Positions 31,601 to 42,370 of a DNA stretch of 64,000 bases are shown here, piece after piece. The notes under the pieces were generated by a model that searched no databases, was not told where the DNA came from, and saw only the letters and a list, made by a program, of their open reading frames with translations. The stretch spans positions 2,728,001-2,792,000 of the forward strand of contig OX637801.1 of the NCBI GenBank assembly GCA_951802425.1, read 5' to 3'. A program made the translations under genes and the position numbers. Numbering within the stretch: the first letter of the stretch is position 1; every line of letters begins with the position of its first letter. The DNA comes from Clavaria fumosa (taxonomy: Eukaryota; Basidiomycota; Agaricomycetes; Agaricales; Clavariaceae).

Positions 31601-32506
31601 TGTAGTAGGCTGTGCAGGTGTTGGCTGCAAATAGATGTTCGCGGCCGGGTTCTTCAGGGGGTCTTATTACACAACGGGAACACTAGAAAGAACCTTGGAG
31701 GATGTAGAGGTTGAGTGCAAAAGGATCAGAGAATAAGAATCTATGTTGTCCAGAGTATCCGGTATCAGATCCAATAGAGTCCGATGTTCGGATCGAAGGT
31801 TCGAGGGGCTGGCGATGACGAAGGCCAGTGGATCAAGAGGTATGACGAAGGGTGAGCTTGCTAAAAATCACAGCACAATGTGGGCATTCAAAAAGCTGGA
31901 TTACCATAGAACCTGGTACATACTTAAGTACATTTTTGTAAGTACAGCAAATCCGGTTCTATGGAAGTTTCCGGAAACTACAGAAGGTAATGCGGTATTG
32001 TGTGCAAGGTCATATAGAGGTCATGGATCATAGAAGAGTTATGCGGTTTGGAGGAATGAAGTGTCCGATGATCGGTGTACATCCGGACCGCTCGTAAAAT
32101 GAAGGAGAGTGAGACTGGTACAGCAAAGGGGTACTAGGAACAATGGACAAAGCACTGCAAAGGGTTTGAAACATTTCAATGATCGGATGGTTGAAAGGGA
32201 TCACAATATGAAATTTACAGCATGTATATGAAATAGAGGAATGGGAATGGAATAGTGAGTATGTCGAGCGCTGACCATGTTGGAGTGATGAAATAGAGGG
32301 GTGTAGGTGGTGTGTATGACCTGCGGGCTGTGATCTTCATGGGGAATCGGAGACTGGAGAGTCCGATGTTGGATAAGTATTGGTCGTTATCGGATGGTGT
32401 CGGATTGTTATCGGATTGTATCGGACGCGATTGCCTTGGATCCCGAAATATTCGGATGGTCGGTATCTGTCATGTTTCTATGTTTAAACCACATATTATC
32501 CTTACA
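31601..32506 (-). mobile_element. G2 5' LTR, intact 906 bp
   Basis: The LTR runs from tgtagtaggctgtgcagg to atccttaca and is followed by the TSD ccgg (32507-32510). It serves as the reference for reconstructing the split 3' LTR. TCGGA motifs recur in 32344-32465. Confidence 0.93.
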
Positions 32507-33118
32507 CCGGGCCAAGGACTTTGCATTGGACTTGGATAAGTTACATCAGGAACTCCGAGCCCACATTGCTGCAGCACAGGAAAGGACTCAGAAGTTTGCC
32601 GATAAGAAACGAATGCCTGCTCCGGAAATCTGACCCGGACAACGAGTCTTCGTCTGAGCTGAATATCTCCATACCACCCAACCATCGAAGAAACTTAGTG
32701 AGAAAATGCTAGGACCCTTCGAAGTTTTGTCTCAAGTCAGACGGAGTTCGTTCGTACTCCGGCTTCTGACGAATTTCCGAGCCATTCACCTGGTCTTCCA
32801 CATATCCATGCTGGAACCGGAAAAACCCAGCAGTATCCCTAACTGTGTCCAACCTCCATTGCCCCCAGTCGAGATTGACAGAGAACCAGAATATGAAATT
32901 TCCGAAATCCTCGACTCAAAGATTGACAAGTGACATCGTCCTTGTCAATTATTGTACTTGGTACGATGGACTGGTTATGAAGGAACCGATGAAGAAACTT
33001 TGTGGATTCTTGCCATGGAGCTCACTCATGCATCGGAGCTGGTTGCGGATTTCCATACCGCATATCCGAACAAGCCCGGACCTTACACCAGACCCTGATG
33101 ATTCCCTACCCAACTTAA
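32507..33118 (+). pseudogene. Element A integrase C-terminus and chromodomain
   Basis: This continues the frame broken at 11861: KLHQELRAHIAAAQERTQKF, a region like GPFEVLSQVRRSSFVLRL, then a chromodomain (EYEISEILDSKIDK, LLYLVRWTGYEGTDEETLW). Several stops are TGA in place of an expected Arg codon. The family is that of the chromodomain at 1-191. Confidence 0.85.
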
Positions 33119-33197
33119 CTCGCACAAAGTTCCGGAGCATGCAGGAAAATACATTGAAAAAAAAAACTATAAGAAACCAAAAAAAAAAATTATGTAT

Positions 33198-34774
33198 TTA
33201 TGCAGGCAATGACTTGTCATTGCCCACAGGAGCTGGCTCCGACCCTTTCTCCGACCCCTTCCCCGCATCCACTTTCTTTGCGGGTCCTGGACCCCCATCT
33301 GCCTTTTCCCCCACATCTGCTTTTTTCTCCGCTCCTGCTTCCTTTACCAGCTCCGCATCTGGCATCTCCGTGTCCTGCGCATCCTCCTCCAACCCTGGAA
33401 TGTCGAACCCAGATTTTGCAAGACTCTCACGGATGTTGCTTTCAACACCGTCCAAGATTTATTTGATAATCTGGGACCACCTCTTTGACATCGCCTCCTG
33501 GTTTAGGGCCCGGTAAAGGGACTGACCATTGGCCGCTGCCACTTCCCTCATGAAACTTTCCCCCATCTCCTGGACAGTGGCTCGGAGGGCCCGCAACTCC
33601 CACACGAGCCATTGCGCCACCTGCAGGAACGTAGCCCCTCCAGGCACTTCCGATGGCATCGGCCCCGGCTTCGGCACCGCTGCCCGCTGCTTTTTCCGCG
33701 CAACCTCCACCTCTGTCTCCACTGCGGAATCCGACTCCGAACCCACGGGCCGTTTCTCCCCCCTTTTCTTCTCCTTCCCTCGCACTGGCTCTCCTGGCCA
33801 GTTGCACATGACATATTTTTCGCGACATTCGTCACAGCTTTTGACCCAACTGGGTCCAGTACACTTGCACAGCTGCCGGAAATTGATCATGACTGGAAGC
33901 CGAAAACGGAAATACGACTTACCAAGTTGCATTTGGCGCACCATAGGCACACCTCATCGGAGTCCCGCTGGGCCACCTCAATTTTTTCGGCCCACCTCCG
34001 GGCCTCCCATTCCTCCTGCTCAACTGCCGCCCATGACAACTCAGCCTCCTGCTGCAAGGCCACTAGTGAATTGTGTGGGTATTGGTACCCGCACGGGTTT
34101 TCTTCATGGGTACGGGTAGGTGCGGGTACGGGTAATGGATTCTGGACCCTTCCAAAACCCGTACCCTTCATAGGGGTACACGGGTAGCCAGTCAGCATGG
34201 ATCCTATTGTTGCATGTGCAGATTTGGCTGTCAGCTCAGTCAACTTGGGCATTGATTTGCATTGGCATGTGGAGTAAGTTAGGTCTAGTGAAGGACAATG
34301 ATGTTATGGGTGTCACAGTACTGGCTGAAATTGAAGGAGATGAGGAGGAGATGGCAGATGGGTGGGACACCATTGTATTTGTGCATAGCGTAGTTAGAAG
34401 TACAAACCCGTACCCATACCCGGCAGTTTAGTGGACCTGTACCCATGGGTAAGGGTACTGTCAGGTGCGGGTAGGGGTACAGTCAAATTTACCTGTGGGT
34501 TACCCATGCCATTCACTAAAGGCCACTGCCTCAGCAGCAGTCCCCCTGACTCTCTTAATTGCCGGCCTCGTGGCCACGATTTCCTCCCACCATGCCCGCA
34601 CCCGCTCGCCTACCTCCGCCTCTCGGCCTCCTCCTCCTTACGACGACGCTCCGCCTCCTCCCGCTGTCTCTGCTCCTCCGCCTCCACCCGGGCTTTTTCC
34701 CGAGCTGCGATCCACCACGCAATCGCCTCCTGCTGAACTTTTAATTCTACAAGTTCAACGTCTTCGTCAGACAT
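33198..34774 (-). pseudogene. Antisense Zn2Cys6-like gene of element A
   Basis: The minus-strand ATG at 34774 starts MSDEDVELVELK, followed by an Arg/Glu-rich helix. A frameshift at about 34620 and MITE-3 (34064-34518) break exon 1. A 50-nt GT-AG intron at 33873-33922 joins CLWCAKCNL to LCKC. Only the spliced form gives CX2CX6CX10CX2CX6C, with CDECREKYVMC as the second half. The C-terminal part is KR-rich, then helical, then acidic, with one in-frame TAA at 33459. The gene lies between pol and the 3' LTR, opposite to pol, as in G1 and G2. The role is inferred as a DNA-binding protein. Confidence 0.65.
34064..34518. mobile_element. hAT-like MITE-3, 455 bp
   Basis: The ends are TAGTGAATTGTGTGGGTA and, inverted, TAGTGAATGGCATGGGTA. 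Perfect 8-bp TSDs aaggccac lie at 34056-34063 and 34519-34526. The termini are rich in GGGTA and GGGTGC blocks like MITE-1. It disrupts exon 1 of the antisense gene of A. Confidence 0.95.
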
Positions 34775-34990
34775 GCCTGATGGTGGTGGTTCAGGTCTAT
34801 AGAGAAAAAGACCGGACTGAGGCAGTGGCTCAGGTTTATATATCTGGCCATGGAAATTTCAAACTCCGCCCGAATTCCTGATCTGGATTTCCGTCTGATC
34901 CCATCACAGACTGATCCAGATCCAATCATCTCTGATGCACACAGGCCCCAAGCAAAAGGTCTCAGGGGTTTGACCTTAAAGGGGAGGCAC

Positions 34991-35744
34991 TGTCATGCCT
35001 GTGCTGCTCCCTTCAGGTCCAGACTGGAAATACTATCTCCGGTTCCAGATCTCTGATAGTTCGTACCTTGTGCCTTGGTACCTGAGGGTACCTGCCCCTG
35101 GCATGGGGCAGGCACCAAGTCCACTTCTGGGGATAAGTCCCCATATGGCAATTCCAGATCCCGTTCTGAGACCCCAATCCATTGTCATGGACTTCCATAG
35201 TTACTCGTCAGAAACCAGCTAGATGTAGTTTACTTACAATCTATTAAGTACCATCTGTGTAGTTGCTTGGTGGTGAAGCCACCAACTTGATAGTAGTAGT
35301 CCATGAATTCCGGATCATGATCCTGATCCCAGTTTCTGCCCTGATGTTCCGTAACCAGTCTCACAACATATCTCTGAGACAGATCCTGTAGTTGCTATCT
35401 TTGATCCCAGTAGCTACCTATGCCCGGGACTCATAGTATATAAACCCTGTACTCTCGTAGCTCATCCGGCAGTCCAGATACTTCGTTTACACCCTCATCT
35501 GTAATTTACCCATTATCTCTTCTCATTGTCTCAAGTCCAACCCAACCATCTCTGTCCGGAAACTATTTCCGACATTCCATAACTCCGAAAACTGGGACAC
35601 TCGGACTACATAGGGGCATCATTTCAATACGTTCACCAAGTCTCACCCAAACCCCAAAGTCCAAATTCCAGCAGGCCCGGAATCCTGACTGACATCTGAC
35701 CAGACTTTGCTCCACCCTCCGACCCTCCAAGCACAATCATAACA
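34991..35744 (+). mobile_element. 3' LTR of element A
   Basis: The LTR is preceded by the polypurine tract ttaaaggggaggcac (34976-34990). It starts TGTCATGCCTGTGC and its inferred end, AATCATAACA, is an imperfect inverted match to the start (TGTTATGATTGTGC). A TATA-like tatataaa is at 35437-35444. Without a 5' LTR or TSD the right edge rests on terminal symmetry. Confidence 0.75.
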
Positions 35745-37690
35745 ATGATGTTGCAAAATCCTGTCCAGAGTGCAGTGTGAGATGAACAATATCATATATC
35801 ACAATGAACCACCCAAGTTATTAATGCTAGAATATCCTGAAAGCTGCATAGAAACCAATCCAAGAATCACACCAGCCACCACAAAATCAATGGCCCAGCT
35901 ACTGAGAGCCACACACCCTGACTCACCACAGAGTCAAGATGTTGCATCAAGAAGGCCACCAAGGGCCACACACCCTGATGCACTGCAGCATCAGGGCATT
36001 GAGCTACTAGGGGGCTGGAGGAGGGAAAGGGCTGTATGCATCCAGCCCTTTCTCTCCTTCAGCTCCTTTTCGCAGGGACAGGAGCACAAAGACAAAGAGG
36101 ATGGTCATGATGGTAGAGGGGAAAGGACAGTGGTGCAAGAAAAAAGATGACCACATGTTTTTGAACTTCAACACAGATTCCCACACTCATGATCACATGA
36201 CCTCACATGGTCTATGCCTAGTTTGGAAGGAGGGCTTACATAATATTTGGCACAGAGTGCCAAACTCATACAAATGCATATTGAGAGCATGGATATTTAA
36301 TATAAAAGCAGGATTGCTTGTAAATATTTAATGTGAAAGCAGGGTTGCTTGGACATTGTCCAGAACAACAAAATAAACTTGCAGCACATGTGAGCAACAA
36401 ATAAACCCATAATCACATGACTTCACATGATGTGTTGCATAAAAATCTTAGCCATGTGATTGTTCAACTTGGCCTTCCTCAACAAGAGCTGCTCAAAAGA
36501 AATGGTCTGGGTACTAGACAGCTATCAACCTATTTTAACCCATGGGTATGAGAAGTGGCTTGAGGTGAAAGGATGTCATGAAAATGTCATCTGCATTGCC
36601 CAACCAACAAATTTCAATCTTTAACTTAAGAAATATGGGCAAATCACAAGAATGAGGGGCCAAACCACAGCTATATATTTTATCACAAGATAAACATGAT
36701 ATCTCTCTATACAAAAGAAAGCCAGGACCCCTCCTCATCAAGGGAAGAACCTGAAGTACTGTATTTGGACCCCCAGGACCCTTCTTCCCATGACTCCTCA
36801 AAGGAGTCTGAGAAGTCTGACTCACCCATGAACCTGAGAGCAGTCCTCAAGGGATGGGAGGTGAACTCCCCATCCCAGATCCTGGCCTCCAGGGCTGCCT
36901 CTCACAGATCCTGCACAGCACTGAGAGGGCTCTCATCATCCAAAGTAGGAGACAGGAGGAGTAGGCGAGGGGGAGATCAATGGGAGGAAGGGCAGGTGAT
37001 GGCAGAGGCACCACCAATGAGGCACCCAGGGTTTGGAGGTCTGGGCCTGAAGACAGTAAGCAGGATGTACAGGACCAGAACCAATCCCAGCCCAGTCTTG
37101 CCCACCTTTGTCACCCCAGGGGGTGGTGGCCCAGGTGATCAGTGAGGGAGGATGAGGAGGAGTCCAGTCCCAAGCTATAGAGAATCAGACTTACCAGAGA
37201 CAGAGAGAAGCAACTTGGCTAACTCACCATGAGGATCATCAAGAAGGTCACAGATGCATCAGTAAGGGCCTTGGGTCAAGGAGCAATCCTTGACAAGATG
37301 GGAAGGATTCCCACAGGCAAAGCAGTGGTCAAGGACCCAGTAAAGGCCTGCATCAGCAGAGATGAGTTGGACCCACCAATGGAAGGTGTCACAGGAGAGT
37401 TTAACCCCAGTGCAAGGGGCAAAAAGGGAGGAACTATGGAAGAACTCCACAATATGGTGGCCTTGGAAGAACATAGCAAGCAGACTCTGAAGAGATGATG
37501 AGAAGGGAGGGCCCCCTTTTATCCAGTCACCATTGAGGGCTGCAGGGCCCCTATCCATCAACCAATCACCCCTAAGAAGATCTCTGACCAAGAAGATCAG
37601 TTTCACTCAATCACTATCATGTCACTCAATCAAGCCAATCATGACTCAGAGCAGCTTGATCACAGATCACCAGATCATTCAATCAACCCA
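35745..37690. other. Unassigned region
   Basis: An open plus-strand frame at 36696-37145 (Ser/Pro/Arg-rich, low complexity) and a minus-strand frame at 37259-37606 overlap in decayed sequence. The latter contains a CCHC spacing, CFACGNPSHLVKDC. I could not decide whether either was coding. A short imperfect repeat (gccacacaccctga) occurs at 35910-35980. Confidence 0.4.
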
Positions 37691-38125
37691 TCAAGATCAG
37701 ACATAGCTGATCACAATGTAATACATTGAAGCAGGGCCTATGCTTGATCACTGATGACATCATCATCATAAGATTTCTCAATCAAATCTGCACTGCTTGC
37801 ACTCAGCATTCTGATGTGGATGCACAGCATTCCTGATCATCTATCAGTTCTGATATTTAATCAATGACTCACCCATCATGTACAGCCCATAGCTAGAGTA
37901 TATAAGACCTAGGACTAGCCCACATGTACCCTAGCTTTGATCTTTTCATCTATACACTTATTTGAGAGAGCTCAACTAAGTCTGACAGCAAACATTACTG
38001 CTGAGAACTTTACACTGGAAGGATTCATCTTCCCACCTTTAAGGTTGCAAGTAATCCCCTCCTGAGAGTTTCACCAGTCACCCATTGATCAAGCAGAACC
38101 TCTATCAGTTCAAGTACTATCAGAG
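37691..38125 (+). promoter_or_regulatory. Leader of sequence X, TATA-bearing, LTR-like
   Basis: A tatataaga box lies at 37899-37907. The block after tttacactggaagg recurs inverted at 8590-8667, so this leader is repeated. A reading frame starts near 38085 (MIKQNLYQFKYYQ) and is cut by element C after cagag (38121-38125). It may be an LTR and leader of an unclassified element. Confidence 0.4.
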
Positions 38126-38465
38126 TGTTACAATTCCGCCATCCCCACCCCTTTCGTATGTCACACCCCCTTCTTTTACCCTTCACACCGTGCACACACC
38201 CCTCTCCCTTCGCCCGTCACATACCACATGCCTCCCCTCCTTCTATGCTATCACCATGAGTCATCACGCGCCTCGTTGCTTACATGTGTCGGTTGTCTCT
38301 CACCATGACTCTTTATGACTCACACCCGTGTACTATATAAGTAGTCTCTCGAGTAACACCTGTCCTTAGGTTGTTACTTCCAATCACTTATCCCTTTGCT
38401 CTCATCCGACCGACTCCCACCTGAGTTCCTTGGATAACTGAGAGTCAACGCGACTTTAGTTGACA
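38126..38465 (+). mobile_element. C 5' LTR
   Basis: TGTTACAATTCC to GTTGACA, 340 bp, with a TATATAA box at 38334-38340 that fits a promoter in U3. It is followed by agtaacaacctc, which lacks the usual TGG of a primer-binding site. Confidence 0.93.
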
Positions 38466-38539
38466 AGTAACAACCTCTCCCCCGCCTACCTCCTCACGGA
38501 CCTAGGCACCCTCACCCCTGCCCGAGCCGAAGCAAGGCT

Positions 38540-39121
38540 TGCGTATTCGGAGAAGACACACTGGCACGCTTCTGGACAGCGTTTGAAAAACACGAGAGGC
38601 GCAGAGCCCTCACGGGACTTGACCAAGACACCGATTTCGAGCAATTGACCCCGCCGAGCACACCGCAGAGCAGAACCTACGAGCGGTTCTTGTACCCGAG
38701 ACAATCCGAATCTGCGCAATTGGCGCCAAGATACCATTTTGCCACCAGAAGAATCTGCGTTCCCCGAGACCCAAGTACAGATAACGTGCTATCGCTTGCG
38801 CACCTACCTGAGTGGCGCACCTTTCGGACCCGACTAGTAGCCCTGCTTACTGAAGTTGCGGCTGAACAAGCTTACGAGCAAAAAAGCCTGGAATTTTTGG
38901 CTGGAGAAGACCACCTCCTTGAAGAAGACAGTGACTACCATAGCGCCCTCGAAGAACTCGAGGACGACACCCACGTATCCATTGCTGTACAAACCGACAG
39001 TTTACCCGAGTACCACTCCACCGAAGCCCAAACCGACCTTACATTCGGCTCATTACAAGACCGCTTACGAATAGACCTGTTCCAGAACCCACCCCGCATC
39101 TACCTCGAGGAATTAGACTGA
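38540..39121 (+). CDS. AUG-free pre-gag ORF of C
   Basis: A long open frame between the 5' LTR and gag has no methionine codon. The whole 660-nt leader (38466-39125) has no ATG in any frame. Recognisable text includes FGEDTLARFW near its start and VSIAVQTDSLPEYHSTEAQTD near its end. The E element has FGEDEYWARYF and YISVEIQTEL in the same order, so this is a conserved protein. It ends in TGA five bases before the gag ATG. The start codon is unknown (near-cognate or spliced). The function is unknown. Confidence 0.55.
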   Translation, partial: CVFGEDTLARFWTAFEKHERRRALTGLDQDTDFEQLTPPSTPQSRTYERFLYPRQSESAQLAPRYHFATRRICVPRDPSTDNVLSLAHLPEWRTFRTRLVALLTEVAAEQAYEQKSLEFLAGEDHLLEEDSDYHSALEELEDDTHVSIAVQTDSLPEYHSTEAQTDLTFGSLQDRLRIDLFQNPPRIYLEELD

Positions 39122-39125
39122 AGAA

Positions 39126-40415
39126 ATGGCTGATGCTGCCCCTGCACCTGCCCCTGCCCCTGCAGCGGCACCGATAACATTGAACCTGAAGATCACCCCC
39201 TACTCAGGGGAACGAGCAGAATTCCAAACGTTCCTTCGCAGTCTCCACCTGGAATTCAGGGTGAATGCTGCTAGATACCCCACAGACTTCCTCAAGGTAG
39301 TCTTTACCTTGAGTAACATGACCGAAGGTTACGCCGCAGAATGGGCAAACCAAGCAGCTACAGTTTTGCTAGAAGAAGGAGGAGAGCAGGTCATTTGGGC
39401 GACGTTTGAAGCGAGAATGAGGGAGGCTTTCTCCCCCATCGAAGACCAAGCCCTGGCGGTCCAGAAGATCAACCTCTTCAGGCAAGTGCAGATGGATGCT
39501 GCACAGTTTTTCCAGAAATTCGAGACGCTGATGAACCAGGCCGGCTACGATGAAGAAATGCACTGGAACGTCATCCATGCGCTACTGATGAGGGCCCTGC
39601 ACCCTAAATTGATGGAAAAGGTGCTCTCTTGCGCCGAACAACCCGCGGATTACCAGGCCTTTCGGGTGCTGGCAATACGGTTAGACCGCCAACACCAGTT
39701 GCACACAGCAGTACAAAGAGAAATGTGAGCCCAGATGGCACCTGCCCCGCGCCCTGGCGGGAACCAACCTGCGCAGCGACTACCCCCTCAGAACCGATTC
39801 TGGTGGTCGCCACAGTGGCAACCGCAAGTCGTGTACCCAGGACCGAACCAGTGGGGCGCACCGCCCGCCCAACAACCCCAGCAAGCGCAATGGCAGTCAC
39901 GTGCGCCGCAGCAGCAACAACAACAACAGGGACCGCCACCTGCGCAATGGAACAGGCAGCCCCCGCCTGGGACAAGACAGGGAACCCCGATGGACACGAG
40001 CCGAGGGACTGGTCCCCGCCGTCCCTTGATCTGCTACAACTGTGGGCAAGTCGGACACCCTGCACGGTTATGCCCAGAGCCACCCCAACGTCATGCCATG
40101 CCCAGACAGCAAGCGAGACTCGGCAGTGCATTCGAGATGCAGTCACCCCCCGGGTACTATACACCACCCCTGCTATCTCCATATCCAGTGCCCGCCTATC
40201 CGCAATCGCACCCAGCCTCTCTCACGTTGTTTAACCCCTCTTATGCCGCCTCTATTGCTACCCGAAATGACTTCGAAGAAATGGAGAACACCATTGCGCA
40301 GTTGCGGGACCAACTGCACATCCAACAGAGACCCCGGGCACCAACCCCTGGGCCCGAAACCACCGAAGTAACCTCGAACATTGGAGAACAGGATTTTCAG
40401 CAGGGATCCGCCTGA
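39126..40415 (+). pseudogene. C gag
   Basis: The ATG at 39126 (MADAAPAPAP) opens a gag with an SGERAEFQTFLRSLHLEF capsid start, a Gln/Pro-rich linker and a CCHC knuckle CYNCGQVGHPARLC near 40030-40070. A single TGA at 39726-39728 splits it, and Arg (CGA) is the likely original. It forms the nucleoprotein particle in this family. The stop at 40413-40415 may be the natural gag terminus, since pol starts in another frame after it. Confidence 0.85.
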
Positions 40416-40471
40416 GTGCTAAGGCAGGATCCTTATATATTGTACCCGCCCGCCGCCATGTAAAACAGCCC

Positions 40472-42370
40472 GTGAATGATACACCGCTATTCCCGTTGTC
40501 GAAAGAGGCTAAGAGGGCTAAGCACACCCTCAAGGACCTCACCTATAAGAAGCTCCCAGGATACAACGATGATGTGGACTGGGACACTGACCCCAGGACC
40601 ACATATGGGAAAGGAGGAGAACGACAACTAGACATGCCAGGATTCATAACCACACTGGACACCAAAGAAACCCACGATATCAAGCTACTAGTTGACTCTG
40701 GCTGCACGATGTCTGTCATGGACCTAGAATGGGCCGTGGCTAGGAAAATAAACCTCACAAGACTCGAGGCCCCTATGATATTCAAGAATATCGATGGGAC
40801 CACGAATATCTCTGGGGCCTTCAAACATTCGGTAGCCCTACGACTTAACATTGGAGGTCACGTCGAAGTCAAACAATTCTCATTGGGGCAAGTCACCGGT
40901 CACCCGGCGATTCTGGGACACGATTGGCTCCGGTACCACAACCCCAATATCTGATGGTTCGAAAAGTACATCTGCTTCGACAAGTGCAAGAAGAAAGACT
41001 GTCACATTGTGAACTACGGCTATGGCTTTCGAGGCCTACATGACACGACAACCACACTTGACTGGAAGGCCTTATATCCCCAGGTGTTTGCTGGAAAGAC
41101 TGGCCAGAAACTACCCAAATCTCTACCGGGAATCGACTACGAAGTGAAGTTCAAAAACGACCCTGGCTTCCTGCGCTCGAAAGTCTACCCACTCACTAAC
41201 AGGGAAGACGAGGCTTTGAAAGCCTGGCTCAAAGAAAATTTGGAGAACGGCCGACTAGTCTGGGGGGAATCGGACTATGTTAGTCCGATTTTCTTCAAAG
41301 ACGAAGGGGACAAGCTGCGACCCATCATCGATTATAAGCGCTTGAACTCGTTTTGCGTCAAGGATATATACCCGCTACCTAGGATCGACGAGACAGTGGC
41401 AAGCCTAAAGAAGGCTAAGGTGTTCACAAGCGTAGACGTAGAATGGGGCTACTGGAACGTCGCAATGGCTGAATGGGCACAACACCTCGCCACGATAATC
41501 ACCAAATACGGCACGGTATGGCCCACCGTCATGCAGTTTGGACTAATGAATGCCCCTTCGGTCTTCCAAAGAAGAATGAACTACATCTTCCGTATGCTGA
41601 TAGCCACTGGAAAGGTGTTCGTGTACATCGACAACATTCTCGTGGCAACAGAGACGACCGAGGAACACCGACGCTTACTACACGAGGTATTCAGGATATT
41701 ACAGGAAAATGACCTCTGCGTCCGCGAATCGAAGTGCAAGATAGAACGGTCAGAAGTCACATTCCTGGGACTGCTAATCTCGGAGGGGAGCATCCGACAT
41801 TCGCCCAAAAAATGCAAAGGGATAGCCGACTGGCCGGTGCCGAAGAACAAACACGCTCTCCAAAAGGGGATCGGCCTACTAAACTACTTTCGAAGATTCA
41901 TACAGGGATTCGCCACTATTGCCAAACCACTATACAAGCTACTAAGCGATAACACACCGTATATCTGGACAGACCGACAAGAACAAGCCTGGAGACGCCT
42001 AATCGATATACTGCAGAGCGATGTAGTGCTGGCGATCCCACAAGATGTAGGCAAGTGGAAAATGGAAGTAGACGCAAGTAATTACACCACCGGAGGAGTA
42101 CTATCACAGCAACAACCCGATGGCGTCTGGCGACCAGTAGATTTCATTTCGAAAACCTTCTCCCCGGCGGAGATGAATTATGCAACATACGACAAGGAGT
42201 TTTTAGCAATCATCAGGGGACTAGAAGAGTGGCGCCACTACTTGCTGGGGGCCAAGGATCCTTTTGAGATCCACACCGACCATGCAAACCTTCAATATTT
42301 TCAAAAAAGTCAAAAACTCAACCCTAGACAAACGTGATGGCAGTCAAAGTTACAATGCTTCAATTTTGAA
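40472..42370 (+). pseudogene. C protease, RT and RNase H
   Basis: Protease: LLVDSGCTMSVMDL and ILGHDWL. RT: LRPIIDYKRLN, VMQFGLMNAPSVFQRRMNYI and the catalytic motif as YIDNILV, with Asn instead of the second Asp. RNase H: VDASNYTTGGVL, YATYDKEFLAIIRGLEEW, HTDHANLQYF. TGA codons at about 40953 (after NPNI) and 42337 (after RQT) fall where Arg is expected. The F copy has YIDDILI, which shows the Asn is a loss. Confidence 0.9.

Larger units (their letters stand above)
11862..32506 (-). mobile_element. Gypsy element G2, interrupted by solo LTR a and G1
   Basis: A minus-strand LTR retrotransposon inserted in the integrase of A. The flanks are ccgg at 11858-11861 and 32507-32510, a 4-bp TSD. The 5' LTR is 31601-32506 (906 bp). 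The 3' LTR lies in three pieces, 11862-11909, 12827-13103 and 22940-23528, which sum to 906 bp once nested TSDs are subtracted. The internal region (23529-31600) holds gag-protease, RT, RNase H and integrase on the minus strand and a zinc-cluster gene on the plus strand. A TGG-starting primer-binding-like site (TGGAGCCCACC, minus strand) lies just inside the 5' LTR. Confidence 0.92.

Noticed and set aside
34064..34518. Telomere-like GGGTA repeats suggesting an internal telomere
   Set aside because: The blocks are irregular and lie inside an element with precise inverted ends and an 8-bp TSD.
37259..37606. Minus-strand gag with a CCHC zinc knuckle (CFACGNPSHLVKDC)
   Set aside because: Only the knuckle spacing supports it. 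The surrounding text is not gag-like, and a competing plus-strand frame overlaps. Kept only as unassigned sequence.
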